NCBI GenBank assembly: GCA_029532415.1
Contig: JAQOTA010000071.1
Coordinates: 2,108,001-2,172,000, forward strand
Direction: 5' to 3'
Source: Marasmius tenuissimus
Lineage: Eukaryota > Basidiomycota > Agaricomycetes > Agaricales > Marasmiaceae
Length of the DNA stretch: 64,000 nucleotides
Positions 23,277 to 33,901 of this stretch are shown in pieces (within the stretch, counting starts at the first letter, position 1; each line of letters starts with the position of its first letter). A program made the position numbers and the translations under genes. Under the pieces are notes generated by a model that was not told where the DNA came from, searched no databases, and worked only from the letters and a program-made list of their open reading frames with translations.

Positions 23277-24213
23277 GGTAGTGGTTCAAGAGCTCGGTCA
23301 TCCAACTACCGAGACACGAAAACTGAATACCGGGGTTGCGTGAGACATGTGATTTGGGTCATTCAATCATCGGAGGCAGTCGAGTTGTGTAGCGGAAAGA
23401 GATTGCGAGATATCACAGGGGAGTTGAATACTCTAAACATGCTGATTGAGAGAGAAAAAAACTCGATTGTGTGAGTGTTCTGGTCGGACCGTTGCAGACG
23501 TCAAATTGAACGTACACTGCCAGTGGACGGGCGTCTAATCCGATACCAAACTCAGTCTCCAACCACCACGTAATGGTCTCTGTTCTCAATGGACCGCCCT
23601 ACGAGGATTCACCTGCTAAATCAAGACCCTCAAAGCCATCCTCACAATCTATTCTTGAAACCAACGGCATTACCGCATTCAATCTGACTGCCTGTTTTGA
23701 GTTACAGTCGATAATAACCACTGTCGTGACCTGTCGCGACCAATTCTCGCGTTAGCCTGCACACGATCTTCAACTTCTCTTCTCGGAACGGCCCTCGCCA
23801 GTGCTACTAGACCATCGCCAAGAGCGCCGTCACCGATAAACACAGCGATATCGTCCTCGTTGGGCCCGAAAGTGCCATCCAAGTGGGGAATAGAGAAAAC
23901 TAAGCCAGGGCTGAGGCCTTGACGATTTCCTCTAGACCTTCAATATCTGTGCCTTTACCTCTCTCTGTGTACGTCGCCCGCAAATAATTCTGATCTCCTT
24001 TGCCCTCCTTCGGGTCTTCTTACGGATATAACTCACATTCGTGTACTGGTGATCTCGCTAGAGGGGTTTCGAAAGTATTGGCCCGATTCGGCTGTTCCTG
24101 CTTTCGGAGTAACTCATCATATGACAGCTCAGCGCTTGTGAACGAGCTATAAATTCAAAGCAGGGTTTTTTGATCCCCAGGGCTTCACCCCCTTTGGTCC
24201 AATTGCAGCGATC
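23277..24213. other. Intergenic region, 0.9 kb
   Basis: No supported gene. A minus-strand frame at 23882-23679 looks protein-like for ~65 residues but has no partner exons I can find. The last part carries the promoter of the small secreted protein. Confidence 0.4.
24148..24154 (+). promoter_or_regulatory. TATA box
   Basis: TATAAAT 60 bases before the ATG at 24214. It supports that ORF as a transcribed gene. Confidence 0.45.
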
Positions 24214-24452
24214 ATGCTACTAAACACCAAGCCTGCGACGATCCTGTTTTTCGTGCTTGTTGCTACTGGCGCCGTCGTACAGTGCGCAGTGCTCAAACAA
24301 AGGGATGATTACCAACAGCCCACTGAGGAGGGTACGTCGGGATGCTGAAGCTCCAGGCTCGAAAGTATATCACTAATTCTATTCACTTTCTAGTCAAGGA
24401 GGTCCACTGTCTTTTTGACCGGGGAGAATCTGCTATCGCCCTTTGCCTTTGA
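24214..24452 (+). CDS. Small putative secreted peptide, 58 residues
   Basis: Exons 24214-24331 and 24394-24452 join in frame (intron GTACGT...TTCTAG). The product starts with a clear hydrophobic signal segment (ATILFFVLVATGAVVQCA) followed by a short hydrophilic tail with two Cys (HCLFDRGESAIALCL at the end). There are no Lys-Arg Kex2 repeats. It lies just upstream of two UstYa-like genes, so it could be a precursor peptide, but no repeated core is visible and this role is speculative. The TATA box at 24148 favours transcription. Family unknown. Confidence 0.4.
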
Positions 24453-24621
24453 GACTACAAAGTTAATTTCACTGGCCCCGATGTGAGTCCCAAACCAAGT
24501 AGGTCATTTTCCCAGTTCCGTTGGCCTTGTAGAGAGCTCAATACTATTTCTTCACAGCGGGAGAACCTTGGCTCCATATGCTCGTACAATTGAAATCATT
24601 CTGCCATGTTCGGATGTTAAA

Positions 24622-24645
24622 GATATGATATGATATGATATGATC
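24622..24645 (+). repeat. Short (TATGA)n microsatellite
   Basis: Four or so copies of a 5-base unit (gatatgatatgatatgatat) in the gap before the first UstYa-like gene. Confidence 0.7.
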
Positions 24646-24713
24646 ACAGTTCGAACATATTTAATGAATGAGGTTTTCTCTCAGCTTCGAACGACCTCCC
24701 ACTCATCAAGCGC

Positions 24714-25466
24714 ATGAATCCATACTCCGGTGAGCCCTCCTCTAGGCACGATCTATCAGGTCTGACACTATCAACAGCTATCAAGAGCATGCGAGGTTCT
24801 CGTGTCCTATTTTCGGCGGCGTTTGTCGTTCTTTTGGCGCTGATTACAATCTACATCTACGCGCTTGACCATTCCGTGGGTGTCCCTAGTTCGAAGTGGT
24901 CCCTATATCCCTGTGAGTATCGCACTAAAGACAACTATAGTACTCAATGGAGACACTAACGGCAATAACCCACACTGCCAGCTGAGAAGGTCTCGATCGT
25001 TCCTCCCGTGTTTCCGATGCGCGCCGTGGCACCTGCCCTCATGACATTCGAAAACAGCAAACGCTACCGATTGACCGCGACTGAGTCCGGGAATGCAGCC
25101 GTTGCGGTGGACGAATGGAAGAGCCTCTTACCACACGGCAACGGTACTGTGTATCTCGATACTCCTGGCGGTAAAAGGGGCGCCTTCACTATCTCGCTCT
25201 TCCATCAACTTCGATGCTTGGACGTCCTTCGAGAAAGTCTGGTAGCCTTTCGAGACCCTCGCACTCGGTCCGAGCCCACCAGGCTGGCGCAGCACTGCAT
25301 GAACTATCTCAGGCAGATGGTTTTGTGCCGGTCAAACATACAATTACAGAGCGTGCGGAATCATACAGGAACTAGGATAACAGTGAGCGATGTCACGGGT
25401 CGATGCAAAGATTGGACGGCGGTCTACACGGAGTTCGAAAAGAATTATGAACAATTCGGGGGATAA
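24714..25466 (+). CDS. UstYa-like (DUF3328) membrane protein with degenerate HxxHC motifs
   Basis: Exons 24714-24912 and 24982-25466 give 227 residues. One N-terminal membrane helix (VLFSAAFVVLLALITIYIYA) is followed by a lumenal domain of the UstYa family, copper-dependent oxidases that cyclise or chlorinate fungal peptides. Family hallmarks: FHQLRCLDVLR, then QHCMNYLRQMVLCRSNIQLQ and CKDWTAVYTEFEKNYEQF. UstYa proteins carry two HxxHC motifs. Here the first reads HQLRC (second His is Arg) and the second LAQHC (first His is Leu), so both are damaged. It may be a non-catalytic partner of the intact homologue at 26091-26803. Confidence 0.85.
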
Positions 25467-26090
25467 GGTGAATGTGCCACAACAAAGTTTCTGTATTATG
25501 CACTACCCTATGTAATGCCTATCTACATACCTGAAGCGTAGTGGCATTGATGGTCCTCCTATAGAGCCCATGGAAAAGATCACGAGTACATGATCAATCG
25601 ATATATCATGAATGGCTCGGATACAGCGAATGTAGCTGCCCAAGGGGTGAACTTAAAGCTTAAGGCACGGAAGCCTTGGGATGTGCTCACGAATACCGAA
25701 ACAATAAGCGAATGCCCGTATATGTCTCATAACCTGTTCTACTTATCTGCTCCGGTAGTACGAAGCACCCTTCGGTCAATGAATTTCTGCCGGCGGGAAG
25801 TTGTTGTACCTTAGTGTAGCTAAGAATAGGAAATGGTGTCATATAGAATAGTGGTTAAAGCAACGCCGTGTTGTAGGTCTTGTTCCCATCAGTGTGAGAC
25901 GTACTAGTAGGGCCATAGGCCGCTCTAGAGGGCTATCAGCGATCGCCGATACCTGGTGCATCAGTTAAGTGCCGGCGCAATCACCTATTTTCCTTGACGG
26001 AATCATCAAGATTGATTTAGGAGGGACCTGCACGCGCAGCCGAAACGCCACATTCCGACTGGTCGCGAGCCGTACCATTCAATGTGCAAA
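25467..26090. other. Intergenic region
   Basis: Shared 3' flank of the two UstYa-like genes, which converge here. No gene is seen in 624 bases. Confidence 0.5.
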
Positions 26091-26803
26091 TTACACACAG
26101 AAACCGTGCCCGTCGCAATTCAATGCGCTTCTCGACTCATTCCATCTCGCCCAATTATCCTCCACTGCATGGTAGACCTGCTCCCAATCACGGCATACAT
26201 GTGTAGCCCCTTCCGTATCAGAACCGCCAAAATCCCTGTTCTCCCATCCTGCCGGCTCTAGAGTGAGGTCCGGATGGCACAGAGCTTGTTGCCTGAGATA
26301 GCCTAGGCAGTGTGCGATATGGCCGTCGCTGACGATATTCGAGGGGTCAAATGCCAGGTTCAGGACGCGTAGGCAATGCATCTCATGGAACATCGTGACC
26401 ATGAAAAGCCGGCTCAAGGGACCAAGACGCACGAACCCCCACGAGCTCGATCCTAGTGAGCCCCAAGCGGGGTCCGATTTCCACCCTAAGAGTGGATACC
26501 TCGAGCTTTCTTCAACTGTCAGAAGTGCGGAGGATAAAGAGCCGCCTGGAATCGGAAGTGAATATGGGAAGTCATGAGCGACATATGCTATAGCGACCTC
26601 GAGTCAGGCAGCGAGCACCAAGGAAATAGGGTAGACTTACAATATTTTTCTGTTCCAGTGCTAGTGTAACTCTTCGAGACTTTCCAAACCACTAGGCCTA
26701 GATTCGCAACGCTTGCCAACAAGAGCAGTGAGAGAGTTATGGTGGGGCGAACGGGAGCTCTCATTCCTGTGAGTGGGTTTGAGTTGACAAGAAAGACGCC
26801 CAT
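26091..26803 (-). CDS. UstYa-like (DUF3328) oxidase with intact HxxHC motifs
   Basis: Exons 26803-26641 and 26587-26091 join across a 53-base intron and give 219 residues. N-terminal membrane helix (ITLSLLLLASVANLGLVVW), then the family region with both metal motifs complete: FHEMHCLRVLNLAF and HIAHCLGYLRQQALCHPDLT, and the closing CRDWEQVYHAVEDNWARW. UstYa-type enzymes act in the secretory pathway on RiPP precursor peptides and related substrates. ATG 26764 is an alternative start. The gene shares a 119-base divergent promoter with the crystallin-like gene at 26923. Confidence 0.88.
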
Positions 26804-26870
26804 TCATATGGGTCACAGACACAATTCGTGAGATCTGGATCGGGGAAAAAGTCCGTGTTCCTACAGCTAA

Positions 26871-26876
26871 TATAAG
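26871..26876 (+). promoter_or_regulatory. TATA-like element in divergent promoter
   Basis: TATAAG 47 bases before the ATG at 26923; the reverse strand reads TTATATTA, which may serve the opposite gene. Confidence 0.4.
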
Positions 26877-26922
26877 AGCAGCCCATTTCTATCACGGGAA
26901 GCCGTCCGTTTCGCCCGACAAG

Positions 26923-27631
26923 ATGCGATTTCTTGAGTACAGTCCTGTAGCTGGACTCCTTGGCGCGGGTATTCTGCTTGGTCGAGTGCGCGGCGCAACG
27001 GTCTCAAAGACAATCCCGGTAGGAGACTCTAGCAAAACCGCTCCTACAGACCCAGCTGAGTAACGTGTAGGTTTTCAAAGAATGTGGAGAGAGAATCGAC
27101 GGTATCTGTGCTGAAGGGACGAGGTGTTCGCCCGGAGGTAGGAGCAGATATTTGTCGTTGACTGCCCTCTGTCTGACGCAGCGCAGCACCAAGCTTCTGT
27201 CTTCCCCTCGATTCATACATCAATACCACGCATGTCGACGAGATCACAGGCTATGGAAGACCCATCGCCGAAGCGGTGGCAGCCGACGACCCTCCAATCC
27301 CGGTGTTTGTGGCATGCAAAGACGCGGAATTCAGCGGCGAGTGCATACAGTGGAACGTGGCATGCGACTTTTGCGTACCACTTGATAGTGGGTGGCAGAA
27401 CGTTATTTCCAGCGTCCGTATAGTGGACGATAGGGTTGGTTGCAACTTTTGGGTGTAAGTAAAACTATGGATAAACAAGGGGATTGGAACTCACATCACT
27501 CCAGGTCACCGAACTGTCAGGGCGATGGCATCAACGTACCTTTCTCTAACCCGATCTTCAACTTGGCAGCGACGAATTACAACGACAGAATCACAGCTTT
27601 CAACTGCTACAAAGCTTGTGGAAATTGTTAA
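26923..27631 (+). CDS. Cys-rich secreted protein, crystallin-like C-terminal domain
   Basis: Four exons, 26923-27018, 27071-27137, 27187-27454 and 27505-27631, joined by introns of 49-52 bases, give 185 residues. The N-terminal ~28 residues are a weakly hydrophobic signal peptide. Next comes a short Cys-rich module (KECGERIDGICAEGTRCSPG), then a domain with VFVACKDAEFSGECIQW, NVISSVRIVDDRVGCNFWV and a final YNDRITAFNCYKACGNC. The pattern of paired Greek-key-like strands and Cys resembles beta/gamma-crystallin-like secreted fungal proteins; this assignment is inference. It is probably extracellular or wall-associated. Confidence 0.82.
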
Positions 27632-27792
27632 ATTTGTATCTTGATTTGTCTAGTGGGGCGCAAAGTTGTTGATAACATCCGAATCTCGTATTTGAAACTT
27701 GTACACGTAGTTGCTACTCAGGACGCAATGAATCGTGCTGAACGATATAAATGCCTTGGTAATGGTTGAAGTAATGGTTGAAAGGGATGAGT

Positions 27793-28692
27793 TCAGATCA
27801 CAGGGTAAATCGCGGTAGAATGACTCTTACCGTTGGGGGAAGTACTTTTTTGCTGCCAAAATCTGACGAGGCAGTTGGGATTTCCTGCTTTGCAGGTGAA
27901 CTCGAATGTGCTGAAAGACGTGGAGGGACAATGGTAGTGAAGTCGACTCTCCTTCCAGCCCTTCCCGTCAAGCGCAACCTCATCGAAAAGATACTCTCGT
28001 TGGGGAGCCCTGTCCCACAGGTCGTGACGTGAAATTTCGCGAGAGTTGTCCAACATCCATATTTCAATAGTACTGGAGTGGTCGACGCGGACTGCGGGGT
28101 CAAAATTCGTCCTAAAATGATCTGGGATCGTGGGTTCCAGAGTACAGTTCTCCATTCCAAAGTCCTGGTTTCTGAACTGTACTATTGTTGAAAACTAGAT
28201 CGTTGTCGGTAGTAAGCATCCAGTTTGGAAGTGAGTCTGACGACATGCCTTTGAGGATGCCTCGAAAAAGCGATCGTCGGGATAGATAAATCCCTCTGTG
28301 CTGAAGTAGCTGCGATGTTTCTCGGGTAGGAATGCCCGCTTGGGGTCTGCTACGTCGACTTGTAGGACAGCGTGAGGAAAGTTATGAAAGGATTGGATCC
28401 TTGGTTGCGAAGCAAGCGATCCTGCCTGATATACTCGCTCGAGATTGATGTATGGATTTGGCCATCTCATGTTCTCTAATACATGGCCTTCTGTCGTGGT
28501 TCCCGGGTTACTCAAGCTCTGTTGGTGGAACAGCAAGCTGAGGGCTGTTATGGACGATGATATCGAGATCCCTATACACGCCCAAAGAACTAAAGACGTG
28601 GATGGCTTGAAAGCACCCTGCTGGGCTGTACTGTCGTCGCTTTCCCTGGAATTCAACGTGTCGGAAGACCTGTCTGATAGCTGGAAGTACAT
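27793..28692 (-). CDS. Membrane-anchored protein of a basidiomycete-specific family
   Basis: Exons 28692-28249 and 28194-27793 give 281 residues. One membrane helix near residue 40 (LVLWACIGISISSSITALSLLF) is followed by an ectodomain. It carries a pattern I associate with agaricomycete proteins often annotated only as hypothetical: MRWPNPYINLERVYQ, PRIQSFHNFPHAVLQVDVAD, GFIYPDDRFFEASSK and, after the intron, FSTIVQFRNQDFGMENCTLE, then a beta-rich C-terminal half with several Cys. The topology matches its UstYa-like neighbours. The intron (28195-28248) needs a GC donor (AAG/GCATGT), as no in-frame GT exists. Function unknown. Confidence 0.82.
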
Positions 28693-29376
28693 GGCGAATC
28701 AGGAGAAGAATGGGCTTTCAGTGAAACAAGATTACGGGCTGTGTACACCCTGAAATTCTTTGTGCACCATTGCGATTGAGATCCTGTGAGATCTAGGACT
28801 TACCCGATGTGAAAAGTCCGGGGAGACATGAAGCAACGCACTTTCAGGCACCTGAGTGCCGAATGTGCCGTCACGCATTATTCCGGGGTTACTGATGCCC
28901 CTGGGCCTCAAGGCCTCATGCACGAGATTGTGCGGCTTTTGCTTTGCCACATACAGATTCTAAATTTAATTGAGTTCATGTTCATCATCGTGGTTATTTC
29001 GCTATCTAGGCCTCATCGACATCCTTGATCATGATGAACAGATCTATGTAAATCAATGCTAGCATCTTCCGCAATGAGTCGGGCGTCCCAAGTATAGTAC
29101 TAGCCTCACACAGATCCGTTTTTCCGCGGCGCCGTTCTTGAAGCTTTGCGCTCAGGAAGTCCTGCCTCGAGCGCCAGACTCGGAGTAACTTCAACTAGCT
29201 CAGGCGTCCCTGTTTCATTCCATGATAATCAAATCATGATGAAGATGCTTTTCAGTACGTAGTAGGGAGGTATTTGGTCCCTCAAAAGGGATCGCAAGTC
29301 AACTGCTGAACTAGTGCAGAGCATATGTATATAATCATGTTCATGAAGAGTACCTGTTCCTCCAGGAATTTCGCTC
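28693..29376. other. Intergenic region with TATA box
   Basis: 684 bases between divergent genes. TATATAA at 29328-29334 lies 43 bases before the ATG of the 7-TM gene. No coding sequence is supported. Confidence 0.45.
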
Positions 29377-30586
29377 ATGTCGGACCCTACCTCCTCCGCT
29401 GGACCTGTTGCTAGTCAGAGTGGCGGAAATCCTAACGCGCCACAAGTGCCTCCAGAACTCTTTCTTTTGGAGCACTACGACTTTGCGGGCATCCAGCTAT
29501 CGGAAATCTTCTATGGTAAGTAGTACGGTCTGTACAGCTCTTTTCTACCGCTCAGATTTGCTATCAAGGTATCACTATAGTTCTCTTCTTCCAGTGCATG
29601 CTTGCCCTTCTTCGACCACGACACGGTCGCAAGCCCAACTACTTTCTGGCCCTCTACACATTTGTCTTATTTGGACTTGGAACGACGTTTACGGCGATCA
29701 ATGGTCGACTTTTGCAGCTGGCTTTCGTCGACAACAGAGCCATCGAAGGGGGACCCGAGGCGTGGCAGTTGTTGAATTATTCAACCGCGAGGCCACTTAC
29801 GGCTAACGCCGTTTTTATCATTGCGAACTGGCTTGCGGATGGATTGCTTGTGCGGCCTCCTATCATCAGATCATGAAGATCCCAGTCTGACCACCCTCCA
29901 ATAGCTTTTCCGCTGTAAGGTGGTATGGCAAGAAAAGTACTGGATTTTGGGTTTCCCGGTTTTACTCGCCTTAGGGGACCTGACCATGGGCACCCTTTAC
30001 CTCTACCAGCTCTCTCAACCAAGTGCAAACCTATTTACTGGGCAGGCCATTGACTTCGGTCTCCCTTACTTCGTCCTATCCACCTCCCTCAACATACTGT
30101 TGACTATCCTCCTTTGCTCTCGACTGATATTCCACCAACGGCGCATCGCCAAAACCCTTATGCGACCACAAGTTCCATACATGTCCATTGTGGCCATGCT
30201 TGTCGAGAGCTCAGCTATCTATGCAGTTTGCTCCATCATTTTCATTGGGACCTACGGCGCAGGCAACATCGCGTCCTCAATTTTCTTACCTGTCTTGGCG
30301 CAAGCACAGGTGAGTTATCAGTACCCATGGTCCTTTGAGATTATACTCACGATTCCATCCTTAGGTCATTTCCCCCCTCCTCATCATCTCCCGGGTGGCG
30401 AGACGTAAAGCGTGGACCTCGGATAATACGGTGTCCGCTTTGCATGCAGCGAGTAACGCGGCGGGATCGTCGACGTATATCAACTCGCTCGAACCTTCCC
30501 CCCAAATCTGCGACAGCACCGACCTTCTCAAGTTTGCAGAAGGAATCAGTCGTTGCGATTCAGAACTCCGTCGGAACGATACATGA
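29377..30586 (+). CDS. Seven-transmembrane protein of an agaricomycete family
   Basis: Exons 29377-29515, 29569-29849, 29905-30309 and 30365-30586 give 348 residues. Hydrophobic helices follow in order: ITIVLFFQCMLALL, YFLALYTFVLFGLGTTFTAI, TANAVFIIANWLADGLLLF, YWILGFPVLLALGDLTMGTL, LPYFVLSTSLNILLTILLC, YMSIVAMLVESSAIYAVCSI and IASSIFLPVLAQAQVISPLL, then a hydrophilic tail of about 70 residues. This layout (N-terminus outside, C-tail in the cytosol) is typical of an expanded, uncharacterised agaricomycete 7-TM family. Ligand and coupling are unknown. Confidence 0.88.
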
Positions 30587-31598
30587 TTAGCGACTTCTTT
30601 GCAATCCTCTCAAATCGTATTTCATGCATTCCAATCTTTTGGTTTTAGGGCTAGCTCGTTGATCGTACTTTCAAGTCGTCATAAATTGAGTCTCAACCCA
30701 GTTATTCATGGTAGTTATGTATTTATCGAATAAAGTCGAATTGTTGCAGAACTGTTGGAGCCCGAGATTTTCTGTCGAGGTGCTAGATGGCAAACACGAG
30801 CACCGCAGCACCGAGTTATGGAAAGAGTAGGACTTTCTCGATGACGACCGCACCGCTTGATCGCCCAGTGGGTGCACTGAATGGTTCGTCCCTCCAGGCA
30901 AGGGCTAGGTAGATACTCCGACAGAAAGGGCCAAGATTCAGCAAGTCGAAAGACATACATGACCGAGGGAAAGAGGAGAAGGGCGCGAAGACATGGTCCA
31001 GTGTGAAGAGCAAAACGATACCGACACATGCGCAGTCCCGGTCCGAGATGAGGTCCAAGTTGGGGTTATTCGCTGAGAAACCAAACTGCGAGTGCTTCCG
31101 GTAACATACCGCTCATTGTGCCATGGGGCCACAAGGACTCATGTTGAGGATAGGGAAGTCCCGCGTGAACGGAGCCGTGTTCGGTGGGGCTTGTGGCGCA
31201 GATTTACCTCCAGTTAGGAACGTTCGGAATGGACCCTCTGTCAAATTCGATCTCGACCTGTTCGAGGACTAGAAAAGGCGTGCGGGAAGCAAGTTCCTCG
31301 GAGCTCGGCTCGTGTACAAAGCTGAGTGCCGGTAGGGTTGTCTGAGTGGCTGAAAGGACCTCTGGAGCCTCCGGGCCTCAGTCAGTCAAAGGGTAAATTT
31401 CTGGCGAAAGATTGCCGTGTTATCAGATCGGTAAAGAGTCTGAGGGAACTTGTGGACGAGGAACATGGAGGTCGATGAGAAAGAACCCATCGTTGCCATT
31501 ACATAACGGCGTGCGACTTCGAGCCCGGCGTCACCCGCATTCAACACCAGCGTCTAGCACGACCTGTCACTAAACTCGACCTACACACCCACCACATC
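30587..31598. other. Intergenic region, 1 kb
   Basis: No supported gene. A stretch near 31335-31420 resembles a Ser/Leu tRNA A box but has no B box or matching acceptor stem. The last part is the promoter of the complex I subunit gene. Confidence 0.45.
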
Positions 31599-31988
31599 AT
31601 GGCCGTCGACGCAGAGACTAAAGCCGCTGTACAAGGTACGTCCTTCTCTTAGGTCAGCTGTTGTCTTTCCTCACTTTCGCCTTGGACACTCTCTACGTAC
31701 ATCTCCAAAATATACCTTTCCAATAGCCAAACTCGAGGCTCGCGACGCCCACCTCCGTGAATCATGGGTTCGTGCAATGGAGGCACGACTTGTCCGTGAC
31801 GAACTGGAAAAGTGTCAAAAATCCGAGGGAGTGAATCACTACGAGAATTGCAGGTGGTTGGCGGATTTATATCTAGACAAGCTCAAGGATAGCAAGGTGT
31901 GTATAGGTATTTTTTTGAACCTTTCGTCGAGCACTGACTATCTTCGCCCCTTCTGCAGCTTAAGGGCTACAAACAGATCGATGTATAG
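31599..31988 (+). CDS. NADH:ubiquinone oxidoreductase 12 kDa-type subunit (NDUFB10/PDSW-like)
   Basis: A small accessory subunit of mitochondrial complex I. Exons 31599-31635, 31727-31896 and 31959-31988 encode 78 residues. The core reads LRESWVRAMEARLVRDELEK, then CQKSEGVNHYENCRWLADLY and the ending LKGYKQIDV, matching the fungal 12 kDa subunit family with its two conserved Cys (C...GVNxYENC). There is no classical presequence, as usual for this subunit. The final exon encodes only nine residues plus the stop. Confidence 0.9.
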
Positions 31989-32980
31989 AATCCATTCGCT
32001 GGGAATGCACATGCCAGATTTCCACACACTTGCCATCCCACCGACGTCGAGGTGGCCATATCACCCTACTACGAGCTCCAGCGAAACCTCTTCGCGGTAC
32101 AGGAGCAAACCGAACGGAAACATTTCACAGACCAGACCGTTACCTTCCGACTAAACAGAACCTGCTAATATGAACACGTCCTTAGAACTTTTTGGATGAA
32201 ATCCGAAGAACATATAGCTCTTGGAGACCTGGAAATCTTTAGAAGTTTGCAAAGTGAGCCCGCTTCGTCTAATTCGAGACTTGAGAAGCAGATGGAGTGT
32301 GCCCAGGTGCTAGCTCGCTAGCTCGCATAAGAGTGACCAATCTCGTTCGTGAATACCATCATTCGGGAGATGATATGCATGGCCGACCCCCTGTTCAATC
32401 ATTCGGGGATGGGCGGTATTTTCAATCTCCAAAGGTGCGTGGCATGTACTACGAGTCTCCTGTTGGAGCCTGTTGGGGGGTGGATGACTGTCGCGGGCCT
32501 CCGCACTTTTTCCGTTGCTCATTTGAAGAGTCGAATCATCTCATGGTATCGAGGGGGGAGCTGGTCATTGCGAACCAACGGATAAACCTTCGTGCGGATT
32601 GCACCATTACCAACAGTATATCATTGCCAGTGCAATGTCCCCCTTCATCTTCATGAACAGAATTGTCGACAAAGCTTTGTTCAGGCAGTGCTCGCTTCGG
32701 GGAAAGGATATTGGAACCGTCCACTAATATTCAGGACACACAAGGACTAAGAAGAGACGTTTTAAGCTTCTGTGAGGCTTCGTAAGGCGATTGCCAATCC
32801 GGCGTAATCCTGAGCGCTTGAGCATTGATCCACATTGCGCTTATAGATCCACCGGAAATATCTAGAATCGTCACCTTGCTGTCCGTCGATATAAATGTCC
32901 GGTCGACGCTGGTTCCAATCAATAACACCCCTCAGCTCGAACTAGCAGCCTCTCGTGTCATCACTTCACTTCATCCTAAC
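31989..32980. other. Intergenic region, 1 kb
   Basis: Short frames (for example around 32297-32656) look unlike real exons and lack splice partners. No gene is supported. The last part is the GST promoter. Confidence 0.4.
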
Positions 32981-33812
32981 ATGGTCTTACAAGTCTACGG
33001 CAACACCCAGTCCACCTGCGCCAAGCGCGTTGCTACTGTGCTCTACGAGAAACAGATTTCCTACGAGTTCCATCAGGTTGACTTCGCCAAAGGTGAACAC
33101 AAGGCTCCCGAGTTTCTCGAGAAGCAACCTTTCGGACAGGTTCCCTACATCGTAAGTCCGCCGCTACGCGTTCGTACTTTCCCATACTCATCGCATCGTA
33201 GGTTGATGACGGCTTTGTTCTCTACGAGTCCCGTGCAATTTGCCGCTACCTCGCACTGAAGTATGCCGACAAAGGACCCAAGCTGGTTCCCGATGCCAGC
33301 GATCTGAAGGCAACCGCACTATTCGAACAGGGAGCCTCTATCGAGCAGTCGAACTTCGACGCGTTTGCTGCGAAGGCGTGCTTCGAGAACATCTTCAAGA
33401 CGTGGCGTGGAGGAACCCCCGACCCCAACGTCTTCAATGATCTAATTGCACAGCTCGATACTAAATTAAAGGCGTACGAGATCATTCTCGGAAAGCAGAA
33501 GTACCTTGCTGGCGATGTGAGTCGCTGAGCAGTCTCCTCCCCTCTTCATCTCGCTCATCATCCCACGTTTCTTCAATATCTAGGAGGTCACTTTGGCTGA
33601 TCTTTTCCATCTCCCTTATGGTACCTTGTTGGCCGCTGCTGGCAGCGACATCATGTCCAAGCAAGGTCCCAACGTCACCAGGTAAGCCAAACCGTGCTCG
33701 GCATTTCGTTAGTCGTGCTCATCAGAAATGTCCCAGGTGGTGGAACGATATCAGTTCCCGACCTTCCTGGAAGGCAGTCACTGCTGGCATCCCTCTCAAG
33801 CCTACTTTCTAG
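32981..33812 (+). CDS. Glutathione S-transferase, phi-like
   Basis: Conjugates glutathione to electrophiles in the cytosol. Exons 32981-33151, 33202-33516, 33584-33681 and 33737-33812 give 219 residues. The thioredoxin-fold N-terminal domain shows VYGNTQSTCAKRVATVLYEK, the cis-Pro site FGQVPYIVDDGFVLYESRA with the conserved Glu-Ser for glutathione, then the helical domain with KYLAGDEVTLADLFHLPYGT and the end WWNDISSRPSWKAV. This matches the phi-type GST group common in fungi. It converges with the P450 gene (90 bases between stops), and the pairing hints at detoxification or secondary metabolism. Confidence 0.95.
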
Positions 33813-33901
33813 ATACCCTGTAGATACACAGATCGATACTATACACGGAACAATGCTAAATGTACAAACGGACCACGTCAAGTCTGAATCTATCCCAAGT
33901 G

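Noticed and set aside
31330..31430. Possible Ser/Leu tRNA (tgtctgagtggctgaaagg)
   Set aside because: No B box (GGTTCGANTCC) and no acceptor-stem partner follow.
32297..32656. 119-codon plus-strand ORF
   Set aside because: No ATG-led gene model, no splice partners and no recognisable domain.
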